A stretch of DNA of 64,000 nucleotides from Demequina aestuarii (GTDB taxonomy: Bacteria > Actinomycetota > Actinomycetes > Actinomycetales > Demequinaceae), in contig NZ_BBRD01000001.1 in the NCBI RefSeq assembly GCF_000975095.1, positions 1,631,467 through 1,695,466 of the forward strand, read 5' to 3'. The notes below the pieces were generated by a model that saw only the letters and a list, made by a program, of their open reading frames with translations, was not told where the DNA came from and did no database searches. A program made the position numbers and the translations under genes. How positions within the stretch are numbered: position 1 is the first letter of the stretch; every line of letters begins with the position of its first letter. This document shows positions 9,701-17,635 of the stretch, piece after piece.

Positions 9701-11065
9701 CTCGCGCGCGAGACTCCGGCGTGGGAGGACATGGCGCGCGCCGGCGACATGGCCGAGTCCTACCGCGACGCCTTCACCCGCGCCGTGCGTGACACACGCG
9801 GCATCGACGTCCCCGGCGACGCCTGGGAAGGTCTCGACGAGCGCCTGCCCTCCCACCTTCGGATCACCTTTCGCGTCGAGGACGAGGCCGGCGCGGTGGT
9901 GGACGAGTCCACCGACCTCGTGCGTCTGCAGCGCTCGTTGGCCCCGCAGTCGCAGGCCGCCGTCAGCGCGGCGATGCAACGCACCATCGTCCCGAGCAGC
10001 ACCGTCCAGCGTGCGGCCGATACGACGGCGGGCGGCCGACAGGCCGGCGCCCCAGGCGGGGGCAGGGCCGACGCGGCAGGGGCGCCGTCCGCAGGCTCCC
10101 GCGGAGACGACGCAGCCGGCGCCGATACGCGCATCGGCGCTGGGCCTCCCTCGTCGCGAGCCCGCCCGAGCGCCGCGGCCCTGCCCGAGCAGACCGGCCT
10201 GACCGGCTGGCCCGACCTCCCGGGCGGCGCCCTCCCGGACGAGGTGTCGGGCGAGGTGGGCGGCGCGACGGTGCGCGGCTATCCCGCGATCATCGACGAG
10301 GGCGAGCCTGCCCTGCGAGTGCTGGCCGACGCCGCGTCACGCCAGGCCGCCCATCCCGATGGCGTGCGGCGACTGCTCCTCACCGAATGCGCGCTGCCCA
10401 CCAAGCGCATCACCACCCGCTGGACGACGGCGCTGTCGCTGACACTCGCGGCGTCGCCCTACCGCAGCACCGAGGCACTCGTGGCGGCGCTCCAGGACGC
10501 CGCGGTCCGGGCGCTCACGTCGGGACCCGACGTCGACGTGGCGCTGGTGCGCGATGCGGCGTCCTACGCCGGCGCACGCGACCACGTGCGCGCCGGGCTC
10601 GAGGACGAGACCCACCGGGTCGCGGCGCTGGCCGCTGCTGCCCTCGACGCCTACCGCGACCTCGACGCGGCGCTCACGGCCGCCACCAGCATGGCCCTGC
10701 TCGCCGTGGTCACCGACATCCGAGCACAGGCCGATGCGCTCGTGGGCGACGGGTTCCTGGCGCGCACCCCGGCCGCGCGCCTGCCTCACCTGGAGCGCTA
10801 CCTCAAGGCCGCGGCCCTGCGGCTGGAGAAGGCGCAGTCGGACCCTCACCGCGACGCGGCCACGATGTGGAAGGTCCGTGAGGTGGCGAACGAGGTGACG
10901 AGCGTCCAGGAGGCTCACGACGCCGGGCGACCGGACCCGGGACGTGCGGAGCGGCTCGAGCACGCGCGCTGGATGCTCGAGGAGCTGCGGGTGTCGCTGT
11001 TCGCGCAAGCGCTCGGCACGAGCGAGCCGGTGAGCGAGAAGCGCATCCGCGCACTGCTGACCTGA
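6734..11065 (+). CDS. hrpA: ATP-dependent RNA helicase HrpA (DEAH box)
   Basis: A superfamily 2 DEAH helicase of 1443 residues, longer than the E. coli enzyme (about 1300). The basic N terminus is followed by Walker A GETGSGKTT, DEAHERS, SAT and the Q-R-x-G-R-x-G-R motif VI (QRSGRAGR). The C-terminal half is the HrpA-specific DUF3418-type region. A low-complexity Ala/Gly/Pro linker lies near residues 1094-1155. The family remodels RNA-protein complexes such as stalled ribosomes. The GTG start is chosen because of the upstream GACAAT; ATG at 6725 would add three residues. It stands alone on the plus strand between minus-strand genes. Confidence 0.95.
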   Translation: MSDPSPRPERSRARRGDRRPGRRGGGHRDPHRPVSRGALEAAARAREAVDLPPIEYPEQLPVSASREEISAAIRDHQVVIVAGETGSGKTTQLPKIVLDLGRGRAGQIGHTQPRRIAARTVAERIAEELGTTLGEIVGYQVRFTDQSSERTLVKVMTDGILLAQIQRDPELLAYDTLIIDEAHERSLNIDFLLGYLTNLLPRRPDLKVIITSATIDSDRFARHFAPGGPVPLETQTADAHLAPVVEVTGRTYPVEIRYRPLAGEKQGEEKDQSTGIVDACNELMREGPGDILVFLSGERDIRDAADALAADLGPRARDPRHPQAVELLPLFSRLSAAEQHRVFERHATRRIVLATNVAETSLTVPGIHYVVDPGTARISRYSKATKVQRLPIEPISQASANQRSGRAGRLADGIAIRLYADDDFDGRPEFTEPEILRTSLASVLLQMISVGVVEGPEGMASFPFVEPPDTRAIRDGVNLLTELGALELRDGRTRLTEVGRTLSRLPMDPRQARMIVEAQRHGVAREVAIVAAALSIQDPRERPSEEREKADALHRRFAEPASDLLSYLNLWEYLREQRHELSGSAFRRMCRAEHLNFLRVREWQDVVEQIRQTAKPLGIEMARKEAKLLAPKGDDSGAGSADSQSHRYAWNADQIHRSILAGLLSQLGMQETGEPKASQFAHLRGGAREAAVRRAKKQARNDYLGARGARFAIFPGSPLSKKPPAFVMAAELVETSRLWARDVAAIKPEWAEELAGDLAKRTYADPHWSKKRGAAVATEKVLLYGMPIVADRDVLWGRIRPVEARDLFIRHALVQGEWETHHSFWKDNQRLLAEAEELEARSRTRGLLVDDEALFDFYDERVPDTVVSARHFDRWWKDARRKHPELLTLTLDTVAPEHGDVDTDAFPTVWPQGDLALPLTYQFEPGTDADGVTVHIPIAVLPRVTPEGFDWMVPGLADELATATIRALPKPVRRLLVPAPDTARDVASWLARETPAWEDMARAGDMAESYRDAFTRAVRDTRGIDVPGDAWEGLDERLPSHLRITFRVEDEAGAVVDESTDLVRLQRSLAPQSQAAVSAAMQRTIVPSSTVQRAADTTAGGRQAGAPGGGRADAAGAPSAGSRGDDAAGADTRIGAGPPSSRARPSAAALPEQTGLTGWPDLPGGALPDEVSGEVGGATVRGYPAIIDEGEPALRVLADAASRQAAHPDGVRRLLLTECALPTKRITTRWTTALSLTLAASPYRSTEALVAALQDAAVRALTSGPDVDVALVRDAASYAGARDHVRAGLEDETHRVAALAAAALDAYRDLDAALTAATSMALLAVVTDIRAQADALVGDGFLARTPAARLPHLERYLKAAALRLEKAQSDPHRDAATMWKVREVANEVTSVQEAHDAGRPDPGRAERLEHARWMLEELRVSLFAQALGTSEPVSEKRIRALLT

Positions 11066-11091
11066 GGCTCCGCGAGCCGGGCCGAGGTCAG
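11057..11091. terminator. Bidirectional hairpin, hrpA / GNAT gene ends
   Basis: CTGACCT (11057-11063) pairs perfectly with AGGTCAG (11085-11091), and an inner GGCTC/GAGCC stem (11066-11078) nests inside. It spans the 3' ends of both convergent genes and probably ends transcription from both sides. There is no T-run. Confidence 0.5.
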
Positions 11092-11591
11092 GCCGTGAGG
11101 TCCTTGTACGCGTCGTGATGCTCGATGCCCTCGTCCAGATAGCCGTCGCCGTACGCCGTGTACCCGAGCCGCTGATAGAACGGCATCGCCTGATCCTGTG
11201 CGGACAGCTCGACCCGGACGCCCCCGTGGGCTCCGTGGCGCTCGAGAGCGGCGGCCTCCAAGAACTTCATCAACGCCCGGCCCGCACCCGTGCCTCGCGC
11301 AGACGCCATCACCGCGAGGCGACCGATGTGCGGATTCGCGGGATCCATCGCTCCGTGGGAGGTGCCTTGGCCGTGTTCCGTGTCCGTGTGGGGAGCGAGC
11401 ACTCGCCCAGCCCCCACCGGCCTGCCGTGGGCGTCGTAGGCTACGGCGTGGAGCGTGCGCGGATCGTCATCAAGGGCATCGCGCTCGCTGTCAGCAGACA
11501 CCCCCTGCTCGTGCACGAACACCGCGAACCGCACCTCCAGCGCGTCCGCGAAATGGGCCTCCGTGGTCACGGCCTCGACACGCACCGTCAT
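11088..11591 (-). CDS. GNAT family N-acetyltransferase
   Basis: A 167-residue acetyl-CoA-dependent acetyltransferase. Visible marks are [11 protein letters not shown] near the N terminus, [20 protein letters not shown] with the Q/RxxGxG/A acetyl-CoA loop, the C-terminal [11 protein letters not shown] and LDEGIEHHD. These belong to the ElaA/YybD-like branch with the VFVxEQG signature; the acceptor is unknown. The ATG overlaps the rluD stop by four bases (ATGA), so it is translationally coupled and is the last gene of the lspA-rluD operon. Confidence 0.85.
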   Translation of the reverse strand: MTVRVEAVTTEAHFADALEVRFAVFVHEQGVSADSERDALDDDPRTLHAVAYDAHGRPVGAGRVLAPHTDTEHGQGTSHGAMDPANPHIGRLAVMASARGTGAGRALMKFLEAAALERHGAHGGVRVELSAQDQAMPFYQRLGYTAYGDGYLDEGIEHHDAYKDLTA

Positions 11592-12505
11592 CCTCGCAGA
11601 ACCTCGAGCGCCGCCAACAGGTCCGCCGGGTACTCGCTGACGACCCGGAGCTCATCGCCCCGGGTGGGGTGCTCGAACGCCAGCTCCCGCGCGTGCAGCC
11701 ACTGGCGTGCGATGCCGAGCCGCTCAGCGAGCCGCGGATCCGCGCCGTAGGTCAGGTCGCCCGCGAGGGGGTGACGCATCGCGGCCATGTGGACGCGGAT
11801 CTGGTGCGTGCGACCCGTCTCGAGGTGGACCTCCACCAGCGAGGCGGCCGGGAACATCTCCAGCACCACGTAGTGCGTGATCGAGGGCTTGCCGCCCTGC
11901 ACCACGGCGAACCGGTAGTCCGCCGTGGGGTGGCGCCCAATGGGCGCGTCGATCGTGCCCTCGGTCGGGTCCATGTGTCCCTGCGCGACCGCGTGGTAGA
12001 CCTTCTCGACGTCGCGCTCCTTGAACGCGCGCTTGAGGGCCGTATACGCCGTGTCGGACTTCGCGACCACCATGAGACCGGAGGTGCCGACGTCGAGCCG
12101 ATGCACGATCCCTTGACGCTCCGCCGGCCCGTACTGCGCGAGCTGCACGCCGGCCGATGCGAGGGCCCCCACCACGGTGGGGCCCGTCCACCCCGGCGAC
12201 GGGTGCGCGGCGACGCCCACGGGCTTGTCGACCACCGCGAGGTCGTCGTCTTCGTAGACCAGCACCAGCCCGCCGGGAACCGACGGCTCGGCCACCGGCT
12301 CGCGCTCGTCGGGGATGTCGACCGCGAGGATGCCCTCGGACAGCCGGTCGGACTTTCCGAGGGTGTGCCCGTCCAGTTCGACGGCTCCGGTCTCCAGCAG
12401 CTCGGCGGCCTTGGTGCGGCTCAATCCCAGCATGCGCGCGAGGCCCGCGTCGACACGTTCCCCCACGAGGGCATCGGGAACGGGAAGGTAGCGGGTATCA
12501 GTCAC
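11588..12505 (-). CDS. rluD: RluA-family pseudouridine synthase (RluD-like)
   Basis: Makes pseudouridine in rRNA, probably 23S helix 69 by analogy with RluD. An S4 RNA-binding domain lies near residues 15-60 ([18 protein letters not shown]). The catalytic motif [13 protein letters not shown] places the active aspartate near residue 136, and [11 protein letters not shown] follows. The start is GTG at 12505, preceded by GAGGAG and overlapping the lspA stop by eight bases; an upstream in-frame start would lie inside lspA. 305 residues, normal for the family. The order lspA-rluD is conserved in actinobacteria. Confidence 0.93.
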   Translation of the reverse strand: MTDTRYLPVPDALVGERVDAGLARMLGLSRTKAAELLETGAVELDGHTLGKSDRLSEGILAVDIPDEREPVAEPSVPGGLVLVYEDDDLAVVDKPVGVAAHPSPGWTGPTVVGALASAGVQLAQYGPAERQGIVHRLDVGTSGLMVVAKSDTAYTALKRAFKERDVEKVYHAVAQGHMDPTEGTIDAPIGRHPTADYRFAVVQGGKPSITHYVVLEMFPAASLVEVHLETGRTHQIRVHMAAMRHPLAGDLTYGADPRLAERLGIARQWLHARELAFEHPTRGDELRVVSEYPADLLAALEVLRG

Positions 12506-13037
12506 GGGGCTCCTCGCCGACAGTCGCGTCGGCTGACTGCGGCTCGTCGGCACTCTCAGGTGGGACGGGCGCGGCGAGCAGGGGCCGGTTGGTCAGGCTC
12601 ATCACGAGCACCACTGCCGCGACGCCCACGATCGCCAGATCCGCGACGTTCCCCACGAACCAGCCGTTGTAGTTGATCATGTCGACCACGTGACCCTGGC
12701 CGAAGCTGGGCTCGCGCAGCAGCCGGTCGATGAGGTTGCCGACGGCGCCCCCGAGACCGATGCCGAACAGTGCGACAGCGAGACGGGACTGCGCCCGGCG
12801 CGCGAAGTACACGATGCCGACGGTCACGATCACGGCGACGATGGTCATCACCCAGGTATAGCCATCGCCCAAGGAGAAGGCGGCACCCGAGTTGAACACG
12901 AGCTGGAAGGACAGCAGGTCACCGAGGACGGCGTGCTTCTCCCCCGGCTCGAGGGCGGACAGCGCCCACTGCTTGGTGAACTGATCCAGCGCGATGACGA
13001 CGAGGGCGACCAGCCACAGGGCTGGTCGCCAAGTCAA
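12498..13037 (-). CDS. lspA: Lipoprotein signal peptidase
   Basis: Integral-membrane aspartyl protease that removes signal peptides from prolipoproteins. Four membrane segments can be read in 179 residues. The two catalytic aspartates are in GNLIDR (near 102) and NVADLAI (near 132). The C-terminal tail is acidic and hydrophilic. The start is a TTG at 13037 that overlaps the TGA of the TraR/DksA gene (TTGA); GAGGAG lies five to six bases upstream. No ATG is available near the first membrane segment, so TTG is well supported. Confidence 0.92.
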   Translation of the reverse strand: MTWRPALWLVALVVIALDQFTKQWALSALEPGEKHAVLGDLLSFQLVFNSGAAFSLGDGYTWVMTIVAVIVTVGIVYFARRAQSRLAVALFGIGLGGAVGNLIDRLLREPSFGQGHVVDMINYNGWFVGNVADLAIVGVAAVVLVMSLTNRPLLAAPVPPESADEPQSADATVGEEPRD

Positions 13038-13486
13038 CGACGCTCCTCGCGCTGCTTGCAGGTGACGCAGTGGGTGGCACGCGGGAACGCTTCGAGGCGG
13101 GCCTTGCCGATCCCCTGGCCGCACACCTGGCATGCGCCGTACGTTCCGTTCTTGACCCGGCGCAGAGCGTCGACGCTCTGCTCGAGCATGTCGCGCGTGT
13201 TGTTGACGATCGACATCTCCTGCTCGCGCTCGAGCGCCGTCGAGCCGGCGTCGGCCTGGTCATCGCCCGCGCCCTCGGAGGTGTGGAGCAGGTCGTCGAG
13301 CTCGTGCTCGGCGCCGCGATACTCCGCGACCAGCCGCTCCACGTCGGAGTTGAGCGTCTTGACGATCCCGCGAAGCTCCGCGATCTTCCACGGTTCGTCG
13401 CCCTCGCGGACCGCAAGCTTCTTGGCGTCGGCGGGCTTGAGCTCCGCCGGGTCCACGACGACGATCGTCACGTCAGTGCTGGTCAT
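13034..13486 (-). CDS. TraR/DksA family zinc-finger protein
   Basis: A 150-residue protein with a predicted coiled-coil (about residues 30-100, LRGIVKTLNSDVERLVAEYR onward) and a C-terminal four-cysteine zinc finger, CQVCG (near 120) and CVTCK (near 140). DksA-type proteins reach into the RNA polymerase secondary channel; in actinobacteria this short form beside lspA is common but its role is little studied. The ATG at 13486 follows GAGG by five bases; the GTG one codon earlier is an alternative. TACTCT about 35 bases upstream could be its -10 box. Confidence 0.85.
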   Translation of the reverse strand: MTSTDVTIVVVDPAELKPADAKKLAVREGDEPWKIAELRGIVKTLNSDVERLVAEYRGAEHELDDLLHTSEGAGDDQADAGSTALEREQEMSIVNNTRDMLEQSVDALRRVKNGTYGACQVCGQGIGKARLEAFPRATHCVTCKQREERR

Positions 13487-13526
13487 CACACATCCTCGAA
13501 TCTGGTCAGTGTCGTGAGAGTAGTCC

Positions 13527-13548
13527 GCTTTGCGCCCCACCGCAAAGC
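13527..13548. repeat. Inverted repeat GCTTTGCG / CGCAAAGC
   Basis: Perfect 8-bp arms (13527-13534, 13541-13548) with a six-base loop, directly beside the larger hairpin at 13547-13576. It sits between divIVA and traR and overlaps the presumed traR promoter region, so it may add to termination or bind a protein. Confidence 0.5.
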
Positions 13549-13576
13549 GCCACGCCATCGAACGATGGCGTGGCGC
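13547..13576 (-). terminator. Terminator hairpin after divIVA
   Basis: Perfect 14-bp inverted repeat (13547-13560 and 13563-13576), 30 nt downstream of the divIVA stop. On the minus strand the stem is followed by a short TTT. It is the strongest stem in the window. Confidence 0.7.
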
Positions 13577-13606
13577 TGAGCGTGGTGGCCGCCGGAGCGG
13601 CTCGGA

Positions 13607-14578
13607 TCAGGAGTTCTTGTCGTCGCCGTCCTGCGGGGAGGGGGCTCCGAACGTCGGGGTGGCGTCATCCTGAGGCGGGCCGGCCAGGGGCTGGTAGGCC
13701 GATGCGCCCCACGGGGCAGGCTGCTCGTCACCGAAGCTGCGAGCGGCCTGAGCGGACGAGTCGCCCTCCTGGGGACGCACCTGCGCCCACGGGCTCGAAG
13801 GAGCCGAGGGGCCCTGGTCGTCGTCACCCGCCGAGGGCGCGGAGTCATCTGTCGACGGCGCGACGGCACCGCCGGAGGAGGGCTGTCCGAACGTCGGCAC
13901 CGACGGGTGGGACTCGGACTCGTCGCGGGACTCGCCCTCGCCCTCATCGTGGGAGGCGTCATCGGTCGCCGTCACGCCCGCACCGAAGCCCGCGCCGAAC
14001 GCCGGCGCCGCGCCCGCGGGCTCGGCCTTGCCGCCGTGATCGAGGTCGCCGAGCAGGTTCTCGAGGTAGCTCTTGAGCCGGGCCCGGTAGTCGCGCTCGA
14101 AACGGCGCAGGTCGTCGATCTTGCGCTCCAGGTCGCCGCGCTCCGACACCAGCTCGTCCATGCGAGCCTTGGCGTCCGTCTCGGCCTGCTCGACGATCGA
14201 CTCCGCCTTGGTCTTGGCATCGTCGATGATGCGGTCGCGCTCGGCCTCGCCAGCGTTGACGTACTCGTCGTGAAGCTTCTGTGCCATCGCGAGCATCCCG
14301 GTGGCGCTCGGGGGCGTCGGGTCGGTCGCGGCGGCCAGCAGGCCACCCTCCGTCGACGGCTCCGATGCGGGCGCCGCACTCGTGTCGGGCGACGACGGTG
14401 CGCCCGCCTGGGCCTGCGCGAGGCGCTTGGCGAGGTCATCGCGCTCGGCGGTGAGCGACTGAACCGTGTGCGCCACCTCGTCGAGGAAGTCGTCGACCTC
14501 ATCCTGGTCGAAGCCCTCGCGGTACTTCGTCTTCGAGAACGCCTTGTTGAGCACGTCCTCTGCCGTCAGCAGTGCCAT
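13607..14578 (-). CDS. divIVA: Cell division / polar growth protein DivIVA (Wag31)
   Basis: Polar scaffold that recognises curved membrane and directs wall growth. The N-terminal DivIVA domain opens LTAEDVLNKAFSKTK and GFDQDEVDDFLDEVA; a long coiled coil covers about residues 30-210, with an Ala/Pro/Ser/Thr insert of variable sequence, and the last 110 residues are acidic, Pro/Ser-rich and probably disordered. 323 residues, longer than mycobacterial Wag31 (about 260) because of the insert and tail. AAGGTGG lies seven bases before the ATG at 14578; an ATG two codons earlier is less well placed. Confidence 0.95.
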   Translation of the reverse strand: MALLTAEDVLNKAFSKTKYREGFDQDEVDDFLDEVAHTVQSLTAERDDLAKRLAQAQAGAPSSPDTSAAPASEPSTEGGLLAAATDPTPPSATGMLAMAQKLHDEYVNAGEAERDRIIDDAKTKAESIVEQAETDAKARMDELVSERGDLERKIDDLRRFERDYRARLKSYLENLLGDLDHGGKAEPAGAAPAFGAGFGAGVTATDDASHDEGEGESRDESESHPSVPTFGQPSSGGAVAPSTDDSAPSAGDDDQGPSAPSSPWAQVRPQEGDSSAQAARSFGDEQPAPWGASAYQPLAGPPQDDATPTFGAPSPQDGDDKNS

Positions 14579-14715
14579 GTGCAAACCACCTTGTGTCTAG
14601 TCGTAGCCGGGGTACCGGCCAGCGCGTCGATAATCGTCACTGTACTCATCAATAGGTATCGGCACCCACCTGAACCCGCCATCAACGGGACACAAGCGAC
14701 GTGCCCATCACCGCA

Positions 14716-15000
14716 TCAGACGAACAACAGGACCTGGTACAGGATCGAGCAGCCGAAGAACAGCACAAGGAAGGCGATGTCGAGTCGCACCTGGCCGAAC
14801 TGCAGCGGGGGGATGAACCGTCTCAGGAATCTGAGTGGGGGGTCGGTCACCGTGAACACCGCCTCCGTCACGACGAGCATCGCGCCCTGAGGGCGCCACT
14901 CGCGCGAGAAGGACATCACGAAGCCCAGGATCATGCGGGCGAACAGCACCAGCATGAAGAGGAACAGCGCGAAGCGAAGGGCTGATGCGACGAAATCCAC
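14716..15000 (-). CDS. YggT/YlmG family membrane protein
   Basis: A 94-residue protein with two membrane segments (about residues 5-28 and 70-92) flanking the conserved loop DPPLRFLRRFIPP. This YggT/YlmG family is found beside sepF and divIVA in Gram-positive bacteria and is thought to help organise division or membrane proteins. The start GTG at 15000 has no Shine-Dalgarno sequence; TAGGCT ends six bases before it, so leaderless translation is likely. Confidence 0.9.
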   Translation of the reverse strand: MDFVASALRFALFLFMLVLFARMILGFVMSFSREWRPQGAMLVVTEAVFTVTDPPLRFLRRFIPPLQFGQVRLDIAFLVLFFGCSILYQVLLFV

Positions 15001-15006
15001 CCGGTG

Positions 15007-15012
15007 AGCCTA
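15007..15012 (-). promoter_or_regulatory. -10 box of yggT
   Basis: TAGGCT on the minus strand, six bases before the GTG at 15000. It lies inside the 19-bp gap after sepF, so yggT could have its own leaderless transcript within the cluster. Confidence 0.45.
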
Positions 15013-15019
15013 ACCGACG

Positions 15020-15499
15020 TCAGCGCTCGTTGAAGAACTCGCTCTCCTGCTTGGGCGCGGGGGGCTCGGCGTCCATGCCGATCTCGACGTGCGCGGGAGA
15101 CAGCAGGAACACCGAGGTCGTGACGCGCTCGATCGAGCCGTGCAGACCGAAGGACAGGCCGGCAGAGAAGTCGACCAGGCGCTTCGCGTCCGCGTCCGAC
15201 ATCTCGGTGAGGTTCATGATGACCGGCACGCCCTGACGGAACGCCTCGCCGATGAGCCGGGCGTCGTTGTAGGTGCGCGGCTTGATGGTCTGGATGCGGC
15301 GCAGGTCCGTGGCGGCGACGGGGCTTCCGGGGGTGCGCTGACGCTCCGCGCGCGCTGAGCGCGACTCGTGCTTCTCGCGGACCTCTGACACGTCGTGCAG
15401 GTTCGTCACGGGTGCGAGCTCCTCATCGGCGTAGTCGTACTCCTCGTGCTGGCTCACGTCGAAGCCGAGGTACTGAATCGCCTTGCGCATTGCGCTCAT
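15020..15499 (-). CDS. sepF: Cell division protein SepF
   Basis: Anchors FtsZ filaments to the membrane. The N terminus ([13 protein letters not shown]) can form the membrane-targeting amphipathic helix; an acidic linker with [10 protein letters not shown] follows, and the SepF fold begins at about residue 68 with [19 protein letters not shown], then VPVIMNL and [17 protein letters not shown]. 159 residues, normal length. AAGGAG lies six bases before the ATG. Essential partner of FtsZ in bacteria without FtsA, as here. Confidence 0.97.
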   Translation of the reverse strand: MSAMRKAIQYLGFDVSQHEEYDYADEELAPVTNLHDVSEVREKHESRSARAERQRTPGSPVAATDLRRIQTIKPRTYNDARLIGEAFRQGVPVIMNLTEMSDADAKRLVDFSAGLSFGLHGSIERVTTSVFLLSPAHVEIGMDAEPPAPKQESEFFNER

Positions 15500-15584
15500 G
15501 GATGGCTCCTTCTGAAGTGAACTCGCTATTGCTAGAACGGTAGGCCGGGCCCGGTGGCCAGGAGCGGAGCGACACGCCGCGCAG

Positions 15585-16298
15585 TCATTCGCAGACGACG
15601 ATCCCGGCGAAACGACCCGTCACGCCGTCGCGCCGGTGCGAGAACAGCCGGGACGACTCCGCGGTGCACTCGTGAGACCGGACGATGCCCGAGAGGCCCA
15701 GCTCGCCGAGGCGGGTCTCGATCGCGCGCGGCAGATCGAGGGCAGCGGTCCCGGTGCGGGTGGTCGCGAACGCCGACGCGTGGCGGGCAGCGACGCGCGC
15801 GCGCATCGCCACGGGAACCTCGTAGCACCGTCCGCAGATGGCGGGCCCGATGCTCGCACGCATCTGGCCGCGTGCTCGGTGACCGCCCCGGATGTCGAGG
15901 AGAGCGGCGACCGTGGCGTCGATGACGCCCGCGAACAGCCCCTCTCGACCCGCATGGACCGCCGCGACTGCACCGGACGCTGAGTCGTGGAGCAGGACGG
16001 GCACGCAATCGGCGGCGATCGCGGCCAGGCCGACCCCCGGCACCGTGGTGACGAGCGCATCGGCCGCCGGCGGGGACTCCCCCGGCGCCGTGAGCCGGGC
16101 CACTGCGATGCCGTGCTCCGCCACCAGGTACGAGACGGGCACGCCCGCGTGGTCCGCGACGCGCGCGCGATTGGTGGCGACGGCGTGGGGCTCGTCGCCC
16201 ACGTGGACGGCGAGGTTGAGCGACTCGTACGGAGGAACGCTCACCCCGCCGTCGCGCGTGGTGAAGAAGGCGCGAACCGGCAGACCCGCATCGATCAC
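15585..16298 (-). CDS. pgeF: Peptidoglycan editing / YfiH-LACC1 family protein
   Basis: 237-residue member of the YfiH/LACC1 (formerly polyphenol oxidase) family, which act on purine nucleosides or, for E. coli PgeF, remove wrongly placed serine from wall precursors. The metal-site residues are visible: EHG (for the usual QVHG), [14 protein letters not shown] and [12 protein letters not shown]. It lies 35 bp after ftsZ as in many actinobacteria. The GTG start at 16298 has no good ribosome site, so the exact N terminus is uncertain. The usual next gene, yggS, is absent. Confidence 0.87.
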   Translation of the reverse strand: MIDAGLPVRAFFTTRDGGVSVPPYESLNLAVHVGDEPHAVATNRARVADHAGVPVSYLVAEHGIAVARLTAPGESPPAADALVTTVPGVGLAAIAADCVPVLLHDSASGAVAAVHAGREGLFAGVIDATVAALLDIRGGHRARGQMRASIGPAICGRCYEVPVAMRARVAARHASAFATTRTGTAALDLPRAIETRLGELGLSGIVRSHECTAESSRLFSHRRDGVTGRFAGIVVCE

Positions 16299-16333
16299 AG
16301 CAGGCCGATCACGCCGGGCCGACCAGTCCGGGA

Positions 16334-17506
16334 TTACCGGAGGAACTCGGGGACGTCGAGTGCCTCGGCGTCGCGGCGCACGGGCTTGACGTCGATGGTG
16401 TCGGTCTGGGCGGGCGGCTCGTCGACGTCGGCCTCGATGGCCTGCGGGATCGACGACTGCTCGACGGGAGCGTCCACGGGATCAGTCTCGGCGGAGGACC
16501 GCATCGCGCGAGCACCGTCCACCATGCCCAGCGCACCGGCCGCGTGGCTCACGGTCGGTGCGCCCCCGTCGAAGCCGGCGGCGATGACCGTGATGCGGAG
16601 CTCGTCGCCCAGCGAATCGTCGATGACGGTGCCGAAGATGATGTTCGCCTCGGGGTGAGCCGCCTCGCGGACCAGCCGGGCGGCGATCTCGACCTCCTTG
16701 ATGCCCAGGTTCGAGCCACCGGCGATCGACAGCAGCACGCCGTGCGCACCCTCGATGGAGGCCTCGAGCAGGGGCGACGAGATCGCGCCCTCCGCGGCCG
16801 ACAGCGCGCGGCCCTCGCCACGCGAGGAGCTCACACCCATGAGCGCGGTGCCCGCGCCCTGCATCACGGACTTCACGTCGTTGAAGTCGACGTTGATGAG
16901 GCCGGGAGTGGTGATGAGATCCGTGATGCCCTGCACACCGCCCTGCAGCACCTGGTCGGCGGCAGCGAAGGCGCCGAGCACCGACAGGTCGTTGTCAGAG
17001 ATGTCGAGCAGTCGGTCGTTGGGGATCACGATGAGGGTGTCGACCTCTTCGCGCAGGCGCTGGATGCCCGCATCCGCCTGATCGGCGCGGCGGCGCCCCT
17101 CGAAGCCGAAGGGCCGGGTGACCACGCCCACGGTCAGGGCGCCCAGGTCACGTGCGATCTTCGCGACGACCGGCGCTCCACCGGTGCCGGTGCCACCGCC
17201 CTCGCCTGCGGTGACGAACACCATGTCCGCGCCCTTGAGAGCCTCCGCGATCTCCGCCTCGTGGTCGTCCGCCGCCTGACGGCCGACCTCGGGGTCGGCG
17301 CCCGCTCCGAGACCACGGGTGAGCTCGCGCCCGATGTCGAGCTTCACGTCGGCATCCGACATCAGCAACGCCTGCGCGTCGGTGTTGATCGCGATGAATT
17401 CGGCGCCCTTGAGGCCCACGTCGATCATGCGGTTGACGGCGTTGACGCCACCACCGCCGACGCCGACGACCTTGATGGCGGTGATGTAGTTCTGCGGTGC
17501 GGCCAT
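16334..17506 (-). CDS. ftsZ: Cell division GTPase FtsZ
   Basis: Tubulin homologue that forms the division ring. [13 protein letters not shown] near residue 17, the tubulin signature GGGTGTGG near 104, and the T7 loop in [11 protein letters not shown] near 207 are intact. After an acidic linker the C-terminal peptide DVPEFLR is the docking site for SepF. 390 residues. It has its own upstream region of 129 bp with TTGACA and a hairpin, so it is likely transcribed separately as well as from the upstream cluster. Confidence 0.98.
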   Translation of the reverse strand: MAAPQNYITAIKVVGVGGGGVNAVNRMIDVGLKGAEFIAINTDAQALLMSDADVKLDIGRELTRGLGAGADPEVGRQAADDHEAEIAEALKGADMVFVTAGEGGGTGTGGAPVVAKIARDLGALTVGVVTRPFGFEGRRRADQADAGIQRLREEVDTLIVIPNDRLLDISDNDLSVLGAFAAADQVLQGGVQGITDLITTPGLINVDFNDVKSVMQGAGTALMGVSSSRGEGRALSAAEGAISSPLLEASIEGAHGVLLSIAGGSNLGIKEVEIAARLVREAAHPEANIIFGTVIDDSLGDELRITVIAAGFDGGAPTVSHAAGALGMVDGARAMRSSAETDPVDAPVEQSSIPQAIEADVDEPPAQTDTIDVKPVRRDAEALDVPEFLR

Positions 17507-17522
17507 GAGACCCTCCCAACCT

Positions 17523-17543
17523 TAACCCTCTACTTGAGGGTTA
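17523..17543 (-). promoter_or_regulatory. Hairpin in the ftsZ leader
   Basis: TAACCCTC and GAGGGTTA form a perfect 8-bp inverted repeat with a five-base loop, 16 bp before the ftsZ start codon. A TTGACA and a TATAAC lie just upstream on the minus strand (about 17545-17555), so the hairpin would sit at or near the 5' end of the ftsZ message or overlap its promoter. Confidence 0.5.
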
Positions 17544-17635
17544 TAGTTATGTCAACTTCGTCCACGATGACGGTACGTGCCGATGCCCGAAAATCGCTCC
17601 AGGCTGGCGCGTGTCGCGCAGATAATCGCGGCGAC

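Noticed and set aside
6600..9979. Long minus-strand frame opposite hrpA
   Set aside because: Shadow of hrpA; only its last 110 codons (from 6517) form a real lipoprotein.
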